From assembly GCA_964404765.1 (NCBI GenBank), contig CAYOLL010000008.1, positions 3,822 to 67,821 on the forward strand: a stretch of 64,000 nt of DNA, written 5' to 3'. This DNA comes from CAYOLL01 sp964404765 [NCBI: uncultured Gemmatimonadota bacterium]. Lineage in GTDB: Bacteria; 4572-55. Each line of letters begins with the position of its first letter. Position 1 is the first letter of the stretch. The notes beneath the pieces were generated by a model that searched no databases, was not told the DNA's origin, and saw nothing but the letters and a program-made list of their open reading frames with translations. The translations under genes were made by a program, and so were the position numbers. Positions 57,432 to 64,000 of the stretch are shown piece after piece.

Positions 57432-59153
57432 GTGACGACCCAACAGATGTTAAAATCTATTTCCGTTTTTGCCGGTATGAGTGCCGTTGAAGTTGCCAAT
57501 CTGATTGCGGATGCCGAGGAACGGGTGTATTTGTCCGGCGAAGTAATTTTTCAAGAGGGCGCCATCGGAGCGGAATTTTTCCTGGTTGTATCGGGAAAAG
57601 TGGATGTTATCAAGGAAGTGATCGGGAGCGATGGCCACAAAAGCGCAACGCGTTTATCCGGACACAAAAAGGGCGATGTTTTTGGCGAGTTAGCTTTGTT
57701 TGAGCAACAGCCACGCGCTGCCGGCGCGGTAGCTTGCACAAAAGCCCGCTTGTTGGTCTTCAACCAGGCCCGGTTTGATCTGTTACGGCAGCGCCATCCC
57801 CAATTTTTACTGCATATTCTAAGCAACAGACTGCGCGAGTCCCTGCGTGAGCGCGTTCAGCAAATGGAAGCAAAAAACCGCGAGCTTTTTGATCTGATAG
57901 ATCGGTTAAAATTTCTGCAGCAGGTTTCGCATCAAATCTCGCAGAAAAAACCGCTGGCCCAGATTTTAAACGAAGTCGTCGTCAACAGCAAAAAAACGCT
58001 CAATGCTGACGGTTGCTCACTCTATCTGTATGATCCGGCGGATCAAAAATTACACTTCCATATTATTCAAGCTCAGGGAGATAATGACGCTGAAATGAAA
58101 GGGTTTGCCATTGATCTGGGTGTGGGAATTGCCGGTTGGGTGGGTCAGCAGCGCCAAACATTAGTGGTCGCGGATTGCTATCAGGATGCGCGCTTTAACC
58201 CGGAGCTGGATCGAAAACTTGGCTACCGCACCCGGTCCATGATCTGCGCGCCCATGCTGCATGAAAATCGGCTGGTGGGTGTGCTGCAGGTTGTTAATAA
58301 AAACGGCGCACTTCTTTTTGATCAAAATGATCTCCTGATTTTTGAGACCCTGACCGAGCAATGCGCCATAGCCATCGAAAATGCCCGTCTGGTTGATATG
58401 GAAGTGGAGTCCAAGGCGTTAGAACGGGAACTGGAAACCGCCCGCAAAATTCAACAACGTTTGCTGCCCGCTTCCTTGCCGGTCTATACGAATATTGAAG
58501 TGGCAGCCCGATTGATTCCGGCCAAGCAAGTCGGCGGCGATTACTACAATATCCTTAAGATAAATGACGACACGAGCCTGCTTGTTATTGCCGATGTCAG
58601 CGGTAAAAATATTTCGGCGGCAATGCTCGTTTCTACGCTTTGCGCGGGCCTGGATACATACCGGGCTCTGAATCCGAACCACATTGAGCTGATCGCTTTG
58701 ATCACGGTAATGAATCAACTGCTGCTGGCGACAACAGCGGCGGATAAGTACGTAACTGCTTGGTTCGGGCTCTACGATCACAGAGAACGTGTGTTGACGA
58801 GTGTCAATGCCGGGCACAATCCGCCCTACATTTTTCGGCCGGAGCAAGAACGCCCGATTGAACTTACCAAGGGTGGTTTTTTTCTGGGAATAATAGATTT
58901 GCCTTATGAGCAGGAAATAACGATCCTGCAACCCCGGGACGTGCTGGCCTTTTTTACCGACGGCGTAACCGAAGCCTGGAACGAGGCGCAGGAAAATTAC
59001 GAAGAGCGGCGCTTAATCCGCGTTGTTCAACAGCATTTAAGCGCTTCGGCGGAAGAGATTCTGGCGGCCATTGAGATGGATGTCAAACGGCATGTCGGCG
59101 CGGCCGAGCAGAGTGATGATTTTACCTGTGCAGTTTTAAAAGTGTTATCGTAA
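57432..59153 (+). CDS. cNMP-binding / GAF / SpoIIE phosphatase regulator
   Basis: The GTG at 57432 (VTTQQMLKSISVFAG), with GAGAGG five bases upstream, gives 573 residues; an upstream in-frame TTG at 57351 is less likely. Residues about 10-125 are a CAP-ED domain (LSGEVIFQEGAIGAEFFLVVSG, GDVFGELALFEQQPRAAGAV), then a coiled coil (130-165) and a GAF domain (180-325: LNADGCSLYLYD, VGIAGWVGQQRQ). A PP2C/SpoIIE phosphatase (345-570) keeps its metal-binding residues (VGGDYYN, IADVSGKNI, FFTDGVTEA, SDDFTCAVL). It is a cytosolic phosphatase responding to cyclic nucleotide and a GAF ligand, fitting the cyclases found 20-30 kb away. Its substrate is unknown. Confidence 0.9.
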   Translation: MTTQQMLKSISVFAGMSAVEVANLIADAEERVYLSGEVIFQEGAIGAEFFLVVSGKVDVIKEVIGSDGHKSATRLSGHKKGDVFGELALFEQQPRAAGAVACTKARLLVFNQARFDLLRQRHPQFLLHILSNRLRESLRERVQQMEAKNRELFDLIDRLKFLQQVSHQISQKKPLAQILNEVVVNSKKTLNADGCSLYLYDPADQKLHFHIIQAQGDNDAEMKGFAIDLGVGIAGWVGQQRQTLVVADCYQDARFNPELDRKLGYRTRSMICAPMLHENRLVGVLQVVNKNGALLFDQNDLLIFETLTEQCAIAIENARLVDMEVESKALERELETARKIQQRLLPASLPVYTNIEVAARLIPAKQVGGDYYNILKINDDTSLLVIADVSGKNISAAMLVSTLCAGLDTYRALNPNHIELIALITVMNQLLLATTAADKYVTAWFGLYDHRERVLTSVNAGHNPPYIFRPEQERPIELTKGGFFLGIIDLPYEQEITILQPRDVLAFFTDGVTEAWNEAQENYEERRLIRVVQQHLSASAEEILAAIEMDVKRHVGAAEQSDDFTCAVLKVLS

Positions 59154-59193
59154 CGCCAAACTTTAAGTTCATACAGCGTTATACCGGACAGCC

Positions 59194-59886
59194 CTACTCT
59201 TTCATATCCTTTAAAACATTTTGGGTCATGACAAGTAAGGAATGATTGGGGAAATCGCGGGTATAGCGATCCAGCGTAGCAATGGCCTGGACTTTTTGAT
59301 TAAGCTGCTTGTGGGTCAAAACCAGCATGATGAGCGCCTGCGCAGCTTCGTCCGAAAAAGGATCGTTGTCAACCACGTTTTGCAGCTCTTTGGCGGCGGC
59401 TTCGTATTGTTTACTGTCAAACAATTCCCGGCCTTTAGCCAGGTTGGCCTGCCGGGATTTCCAGTACAAAGATTCTTCCAGATCCGTCCGGGCATTTCGC
59501 ACGGCGGAAACGGAAGCAGTCGATGCCATTTCATCGGCGTCCTTCGCCAGAAGCATTTTCAAGCCGCGTAACAGCCGCTCGGTAGGCGAAAGACTTTCTT
59601 CCATATATTTTTGATATAGCTGGGCGATGCGCACATTTTGACTGCTTGCCACAGTTGAAACGGTTTTAAGCTCGTCCCAGGTAATTTCGGCTTTGGCTCC
59701 AACCATAGTAATCAAAACCGTGCTTTCATATACTTTGTCATTGACCTTGGCCGAGCGCCGCCCCGCCTGACCGGCATCAAAAATCTCCACGACGCCTTCC
59801 GTATAACTAACCGTGCCAACCGGTTTTTCTTCTGCCGCTGCGAAACCAATCCAGCATGTAATCAATAACCCAATAAAGTAGCGCAT
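59194..59886 (-). CDS. FecR-like/TPR periplasmic protein
   Basis: The ATG at 59886, with GGAGGT six bases upstream, opens with a signal peptide (MRYFIGLLITCWIGFAAAEE) and yields 230 residues. The longer frame to 59934 lies in a tandem repeat and is not preferred. Residues about 20-90 follow the FecR pattern (GTVSYTEGVVEIFDAG, then VNDKVYESTVLITMVGAKAE), a beta-rich domain used in sensing and cell-surface structure. Residues 145-225 are two to three TPR-like helices (LFDSKQYEAAAKELQNVVDN). It is probably periplasmic. No FecI sigma or FecA receptor is adjacent, so classical FecR signalling is doubtful. Confidence 0.75.
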   Translation of the reverse strand: MRYFIGLLITCWIGFAAAEEKPVGTVSYTEGVVEIFDAGQAGRRSAKVNDKVYESTVLITMVGAKAEITWDELKTVSTVASSQNVRIAQLYQKYMEESLSPTERLLRGLKMLLAKDADEMASTASVSAVRNARTDLEESLYWKSRQANLAKGRELFDSKQYEAAAKELQNVVDNDPFSDEAAQALIMLVLTHKQLNQKVQAIATLDRYTRDFPNHSLLVMTQNVLKDMKE

Positions 59887-59893
59887 ATCTGAC

Positions 59894-60094
59894 CTCCGCA
59901 ATAAAGGTGACATTTTCATTAAAGGTTTATTCACATGGATGAACAGGATGAAAAAATAATCCTTACCTTCCCATCCTGTCTATCCTGCTCTCCGCAATAA
60001 AGGTGACATTTTCATTAAAGGTTTATTCACATGGATAAACAGGATGAACAGGATGAAAAAATAATCCTTACCTTCCCATCCTGTCTATCCTGCT
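59894..60094. repeat. tandem duplication of about 96-105 bp
   Basis: Unit 1 (59894-59989) starts CTCCGCAATAAAGGTGACAT. Unit 2 (59990-60094) repeats it almost exactly with a roughly 9-bp insertion (extra AACAGGATG). Each unit contains the palindrome-like CATGGATGAACAGGATG...CATCCTGTCTATCCTG. Unit 1 includes the ribosome-binding site of the FecR-like gene. Confidence 0.85.
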
Positions 60095-60338
60095 CATCCA
60101 TGTTTAAAATATATGATCCTTTTGCGAAAAGTCAAAGCAAAAGCCGGCAATATCCACATCTGAAGTTAAATCGCCCCAGGCCGTTAAACTTTTTGATGCC
60201 GCCGCAAGTTTGTCCTTGATTTGCTTCCGAACGTTGTGCACTTTATAAACTTATAGCCCAACAGCGCACGATCTGACAGCGCTTTTGGCAACACATTCGC
60301 CTTTACTGACAACTTTCAATTGCGAGCCTGGATTTAAA
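59935..60338. other. intergenic region, repeat plus AT-rich leader
   Basis: Contains the tandem duplication above and about 240 bp (60095-60338) before the AlbA_2 gene with no recognisable gene or strong promoter. A TTG start at 60285 extends the downstream frame but has no ribosome-binding site. Confidence 0.55.
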
Positions 60339-62225
60339 ATGAAGACGGTTGATCGTATTTTAGCCAAACTGGAATATTGCTTGCAAAATCAAGTTTACGA
60401 GCCGGTAGAGACAGAAGCTATTGAACTCAAAAACGCCCCGTCTTCCCACGATGACTGGAAAGAAATCCATAAAACCGTCTGCGCGTTTCTCAATACCGCC
60501 GGCGGCATTTTGATCATTGGCGTCAAAGATGATCAGAAAAGCAAGCGCTATCTTTTGGGGGCGGGTTATACGGAGGCGCTTGAGTCCAGGATTAAAGAAT
60601 TGACGCAACTCTTTACCGATAAGCACGGGCAGGCGCTGACGGTAGAACCCTATTTGAATCTGTCTACATCGCAAATCAAGCCGCTTTTACAGGTTCAGGT
60701 CTTGGTCATCTACATTGAACGGCTGCCCGATGAACTGAAGTTTGCTTTTTACAAAGGCAGCGCCTACGAGCGAAGACTCACCGGCGATCATAAAATTGAC
60801 GACGCTAAAATTCAAGCCCGTGAGGAACTCAAACAAGAATGGGCGCTGGCCCGCGAATTGATGCCCGTTCCCAACGCCACGCTGCAGGATTTGGAGGCGG
60901 ACAAGCTCAATGAGTTTATCCAACTGCTTAACCGTGAAGTTAAAATCGAGACGATCAAGCCGGATATTCCGACGGCCATGCCGTTTTTAACCCGCAAAGG
61001 CTTTGTGCGCGAGCAAACGCCTACGGTGCTAGGCATGTTGGTCTGCGGGCGGCATGTGGAAGATTTCCTGGGCGGACGCTGCCAGGCGGATTGCTTCGTG
61101 GAAACGCCGCTTCAACATAGCGCGTTGGTGGCCCAAAACAAAAAAGTCCTGAAAGACAATATTCTGCCGTTGATGGAAAACAGTGTCGGCTTTGTCTATA
61201 AAAATATTCAGACGGGCATCAATATCACCGCCGGCGGCGGCAGCGAGGTCGAGTATCCGGAAAAGCTGATTCGTGAGTCCATTAACAATTCGCTGGCTCA
61301 CCGGGATTATGCGATCAATAAATACGTCAATATCAACATTGCCCCGGGAAAGCATATCGAAATCCGCAATCCGGGCGGTTTCCCGCAATCCTTGCTGCTT
61401 GACGCGCCCAACCACCCCGTTCCGTTGCGACGCATTATTCCCAATACCAAACCGCGCAATCCCCGTCTGGCCGACGTGCTCAAGGTTTTTGAAAAGTGGG
61501 AAGGCAAGGGCATCGGCATGGCCATGCTGACCCATGAGTGTCTGGCCAACAAAATCGATCTGCCCTATTATCGCTTTCATGATCCGAACGATATTTCGCT
61601 TTTTATTCCCAAAGGCCGTTTGGTGGATGCGGAAATACAAGCCAGGTTCGACGGCTTTAGCGGCTTTATTGAAAGGCAACTGAACGGCGAATTGCCGACC
61701 GATGAACAAAAATTAGTTTTGGCCTATTTTTACAAATCGGAACTGGCCAATCGGCATTATCGTTATACGATTTTATTGACGCCCGATAACAATCATTTTA
61801 ACGCTATTTTGGGTTTGGAGCAAGCCGGTTTGCTGGTCAAACACGAGTTGAGCGGTCTTTATCCGGTCTACATCGTTCATCGCGTTCTGACCATGCAGAA
61901 GTTCACCGATGAACTGCGGCAGCTTTTCGGCGGGCATTATGATGCGTTGTCCAATGACGCCCGGCAGGTTTTGGATGTGATTTATCAATACAATACCTTT
62001 GGTAAGATCAAAACGGTCAGCGCCAATTTGGTCGGAAATTTTCTGTACTATCGCCAACACAAAGCGGTCACGGACGTGCGTGATTATGACGGTTTTAAAC
62101 GCAAGATTCGCAAAACATTCAACGATTTGGAGAAAAACGAGTTGATTGTACGCGTCGACCAAAAACCGAAATTTTTGCTGAATCGGGAGATAAAACGAAC
62201 GCCGTCGGTGTTTGATTCAAAGTGA
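60339..62225 (+). CDS. AlbA_2 (Schlafen-like) / HATPase_c_4 transcriptional regulator
   Basis: From the ATG at 60339 the protein has 628 residues. Residues about 20-140 are an AlbA_2 (divergent AAA-4/Schlafen-type) domain: EAIELKNAPSSHDDWKEIHK, TVCAFLNTAGGILIIGVKDD. Residues about 310-450 contain a GHKL-like ATP-binding region (RESINNSLAHRDYAINKYVN, EIRNPGGFPQSLL, GKGIGMAMLT). The C-terminal part (460-628) includes a possible winged helix (NTFGKIKTVSANLVGNFLYY). Proteins of this class (often mis-annotated as RecG-related) are putative transcriptional regulators, and some occur in defence islands. No partner gene is visible. Confidence 0.85.
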   Translation: MKTVDRILAKLEYCLQNQVYEPVETEAIELKNAPSSHDDWKEIHKTVCAFLNTAGGILIIGVKDDQKSKRYLLGAGYTEALESRIKELTQLFTDKHGQALTVEPYLNLSTSQIKPLLQVQVLVIYIERLPDELKFAFYKGSAYERRLTGDHKIDDAKIQAREELKQEWALARELMPVPNATLQDLEADKLNEFIQLLNREVKIETIKPDIPTAMPFLTRKGFVREQTPTVLGMLVCGRHVEDFLGGRCQADCFVETPLQHSALVAQNKKVLKDNILPLMENSVGFVYKNIQTGINITAGGGSEVEYPEKLIRESINNSLAHRDYAINKYVNINIAPGKHIEIRNPGGFPQSLLLDAPNHPVPLRRIIPNTKPRNPRLADVLKVFEKWEGKGIGMAMLTHECLANKIDLPYYRFHDPNDISLFIPKGRLVDAEIQARFDGFSGFIERQLNGELPTDEQKLVLAYFYKSELANRHYRYTILLTPDNNHFNAILGLEQAGLLVKHELSGLYPVYIVHRVLTMQKFTDELRQLFGGHYDALSNDARQVLDVIYQYNTFGKIKTVSANLVGNFLYYRQHKAVTDVRDYDGFKRKIRKTFNDLEKNELIVRVDQKPKFLLNREIKRTPSVFDSK

Positions 62226-62239
62226 ACTTGCCGGACAAG

Positions 62240-62380
62240 ATGACACATGATGTGATTAAAATCGAAAGTGACCGCGTCCCGGATGAGGAGGCCTTGATCC
62301 TGAATCGTCGTGAAACGCAACAAGCTTTATCCAAAACTCGAAATAGAGGAAGCCGATATGACGCTGCAAGAAGTGATTGA
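62240..62380 (+). CDS. small hypothetical protein
   Basis: A 46-codon frame (MTHDVIKIESDRVPDEEALI...) 14 bp after the AlbA_2 stop, overlapping the next start by 23 bp. It is charged and hydrophilic, with no recognised family. Its place just upstream of a small acidic gene fits a two-gene cassette, but coding status is uncertain. Confidence 0.3.
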   Translation: MTHDVIKIESDRVPDEEALILNRRETQQALSKTRNRGSRYDAARSD

Positions 62381-62624
62381 CGATGTATACGAACTGCGTG
62401 AAAAATTAGCCGCGTACGAGCGGAAATATGGGGTCTTATCCGAAACTTTTTACGAGTCGTATCAAAGCGGAGAAGAGCCGCCGGATGATAATTGGGTGCT
62501 GGATTGGTCGGCCTGGGCCGGACTTTACAAAATCTGGCTGCGCCGCCAAGACGCCTATCGCGAAGCAATTCGCATCCTGCGCCTCCAAACGCCATTGATT
62601 GTTTCGGTTATTCAAACAATATAA
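62358..62624 (+). CDS. small acidic hypothetical protein
   Basis: The ATG at 62358 (MTLQEVIDDVYELREKLAAY), with AGAGGA about eight bases upstream, gives 88 residues; the frame is open to 62310. It is a helical, acidic protein with KYGVLSETFYESYQSGEEPP and DWSAWAGLYKIWLRRQDAYR. I recall similar small proteins next to toxin-like genes in bacterial chromosomes, but no toxin is adjacent here. Function unknown. Confidence 0.55.
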   Translation: MTLQEVIDDVYELREKLAAYERKYGVLSETFYESYQSGEEPPDDNWVLDWSAWAGLYKIWLRRQDAYREAIRILRLQTPLIVSVIQTI

Positions 62625-62750
62625 ATAATAATAAGCCGGACACCGACACCCCGCCGGAAGAAATCAACATCATCGAATCGTGGTCGGTGTTCGATCCAAA
62701 ATAGACCATTATTCGCCATTTCCATTCCTCATTCCTCATTGGAGATTCTA

Positions 62751-64000
62751 TTGCCCTGGCGCATCCGCAAACACTACGAAAAAATCTTAGCCGAAGAACA
62801 TCGGCTGATCGAACCCAACAAGTCCGCCCCGCTCAAAATGGTTATGGCCTATGCCAATACCTACGAGGTCGGCATCGCCTCACTGGGCTATCAGACGGCC
62901 TGGCGGCTGTTTAACGAACTGCCGCAGGCCTGCTGCGAGCGCGCCTTTATGCCCGACGATTACGTGCGCAAGATCCTCACCGAAACGGGCAATCAGCTTA
63001 TGTCGCTGGAAACGGCCACGCCGCTGTCCACCTTCCCGCTCATCGCTTTTTCGATCTCGTTCGAGATGGATTTTCTGAACATGATCGACATGCTGCGGAT
63101 GGCCGGCATCCCCGTCTACGCCAAAGATCGCAGCAACCGCGATCCGCTCATCCTTGTCGGCGGGCCGATCTCCTTCCTCAATCCCGAACCGATTGCCGAT
63201 TTTACCGACATTTTCCTGGTCGGCGACGGCGAGGAGTTGATCCCCGACTTCATGAATGTCTACGCCGAGGTCTGGAACGCCGACATGCCCCGCGCGGAAC
63301 GGCTGCACCGACTGGCGCAAGTGCCCGGCGCGTATGTGCCGTCCTTCTACGATGTCCATTATGCCGAAGACGGTAAAATATTAGCCATGACGCCCAATCG
63401 GGCCGGGGCGCCCAATCGCGTCCAAAAGCAGTTTGTCAAGGACATCACGCCCTATCCCAACAGCACGGTGATTGCCACGCCGCGCGGGGTTTTCGGCAAT
63501 ACTTTTCTGGTGGAAATGAACCGCGGCTGCCCGTTTACCTGCCGCTTTTGCGCCGTCGGCTACACCTATCGGCCGGTGTCTTTTCGCAGCAAGGAAAGCA
63601 TCGAAGAAATGGTGGCTCAAAACGTGCTGGCCACCGAAAAAGTCGGGCTGATCGGCTGCGCCATTGCCGACCACCCGGATTTGGAAGAAATCAGTCGGAA
63701 TGTGGCCAACAATAATCTGGAGTTAGGCCTGTCCTCCTTGCGGGCGGATAATTTGACCGAGGGCATGGTGCAGGCCCTCGGCGATGGTCATGTGCGCACC
63801 ATCACCATCGCCCCGGAAACGGGCACGGACCGGATGCGCCGGGTGATCAACAAGACCATCAAAAACGAGGAGCTTTTTGAAGCGGCCAAACAGGCCGGAC
63901 GGGCCGGTGTGCCGGTCATCAAGCTGTATTTCCTGTTTGGCCTGCCGTGGGAAGATGAAAGCGATGTGCAGGGGATCATTGACTTGACGCTGAAGATTCA
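62751..64000 (+). CDS. B12-binding radical SAM protein, 3' end beyond window
   Basis: The frame starts at TTG 62751 (GGAG six bases upstream) and is open to the right edge (416 codons). Residues about 1-200 form a cobalamin-binding-like domain (MVMAYANTYEVGIASLGYQT, ILVGGPISFLNPEPIADFTD). The radical SAM core follows with CPFTCRFCAVG (CxxxCxxC for the 4Fe-4S cluster, about residue 260) and TITIAPETGTDRMRRVINK. These enzymes cleave SAM to a 5'-deoxyadenosyl radical. The start resembles the TIGR03960-type family, which may act on tRNA or unknown substrates. Local G+C is higher than in neighbouring genes. It is the last gene in the window. Confidence 0.88.
   Translation, partial: MPWRIRKHYEKILAEEHRLIEPNKSAPLKMVMAYANTYEVGIASLGYQTAWRLFNELPQACCERAFMPDDYVRKILTETGNQLMSLETATPLSTFPLIAFSISFEMDFLNMIDMLRMAGIPVYAKDRSNRDPLILVGGPISFLNPEPIADFTDIFLVGDGEELIPDFMNVYAEVWNADMPRAERLHRLAQVPGAYVPSFYDVHYAEDGKILAMTPNRAGAPNRVQKQFVKDITPYPNSTVIATPRGVFGNTFLVEMNRGCPFTCRFCAVGYTYRPVSFRSKESIEEMVAQNVLATEKVGLIGCAIADHPDLEEISRNVANNNLELGLSSLRADNLTEGMVQALGDGHVRTITIAPETGTDRMRRVINKTIKNEELFEAAKQAGRAGVPVIKLYFLFGLPWEDESDVQGIIDLTLKI

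Overview
This 64-kb window looks like the chromosome of an uncultivated, diderm (Gram-negative) bacterium, most likely from the FCB side of the tree (candidate-phylum KSB1, Calditrichota or similar). That placement is inferred from gene content, not from a marker gene. Outer-membrane features include two TonB-dependent receptors, an LpxL/HtrB-type acyltransferase and a trimeric-autotransporter-like head protein with an S74 chaperone tail. Regulators combine Reg_prop/Y_Y_Y sensors, SpoIIE phosphatases and class III nucleotide cyclases. G+C is about 50%. I saw no rRNA, tRNA, CRISPR array or complete insertion sequence. Intergenic DNA is unusually rich in palindromic repeats.

Layout. 1-3.3 kb (minus): partial hypothetical gene, TPR lipoprotein, prolyl oligopeptidase. 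3.6-6.5 kb (plus): lipoate ligase-like protein, SEC-C protein, BrkB/YihY membrane protein fused to a cyclic-nucleotide-binding domain. 6.8-9.7 kb (minus): oleB, oleA and 3-hydroxyacyl-CoA dehydrogenase. 10.1-15.6 kb (minus): propeller/SpoIIE sensor, HD hydrolase, small membrane protein, ECF sigma factor. 16.1-20.7 kb (plus): TonB receptor, LpxL-like acyltransferase, broken BrnT with an orphan CopG antitoxin, SRPBCC-like protein. 20.8-25.5 kb (minus): ABC exporter with a degenerate ATPase site, RelE/Phd toxin-antitoxin pair, autotransporter-like protein. 25.6-38.7 kb: two paralogous giant proteins of the soluble adenylyl cyclase type (C1-C2-AAA-TPR) on opposite strands, with a cNMP-binding/cyclase membrane protein between them.

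38.8-55.4 kb holds the most striking locus: a run of co-directional minus-strand genes behind a good sigma-70-like promoter at 55.6 kb. In transcription order they are a stand-alone nucleoside-deoxyribosyltransferase-like (NDT) protein, an NDT-TIR-TIR-TIR-TM-coiled-coil-WD40 protein, a TonB receptor with a CarboxypepD_reg-like domain, a two-module NRPS (A with inserted methyltransferase, PCP, C, A, PCP, TE), an NDT-TIR-membrane protein and a penicillin-binding-protein-like transpeptidase. I know of no described system with this combination of TIR/NDT proteins, peptide synthetase and outer-membrane receptor. The NRPS gene has also been invaded, in frame, by at least five repeat elements. Three of them encode the same peptide signature, analogous to Rickettsia palindromic elements.

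55.9-64 kb (mainly plus): XPB-like helicase, cNMP/GAF/SpoIIE regulator, FecR/TPR protein (minus), AlbA_2/HATPase protein, small hypothetical genes and a truncated B12-binding radical SAM protein.

Two themes connect the genes. One is cyclic-nucleotide signalling: three cyclase proteins plus three cNMP-binding domains (BrkB fusion, cyclase fusion, PP2C fusion). The other is NAD/nucleotide-based (TIR/NDT) biology tied to a small peptide product. The A-domain pocket residues I read suggest Asn (with a methyltransferase) and Ser.
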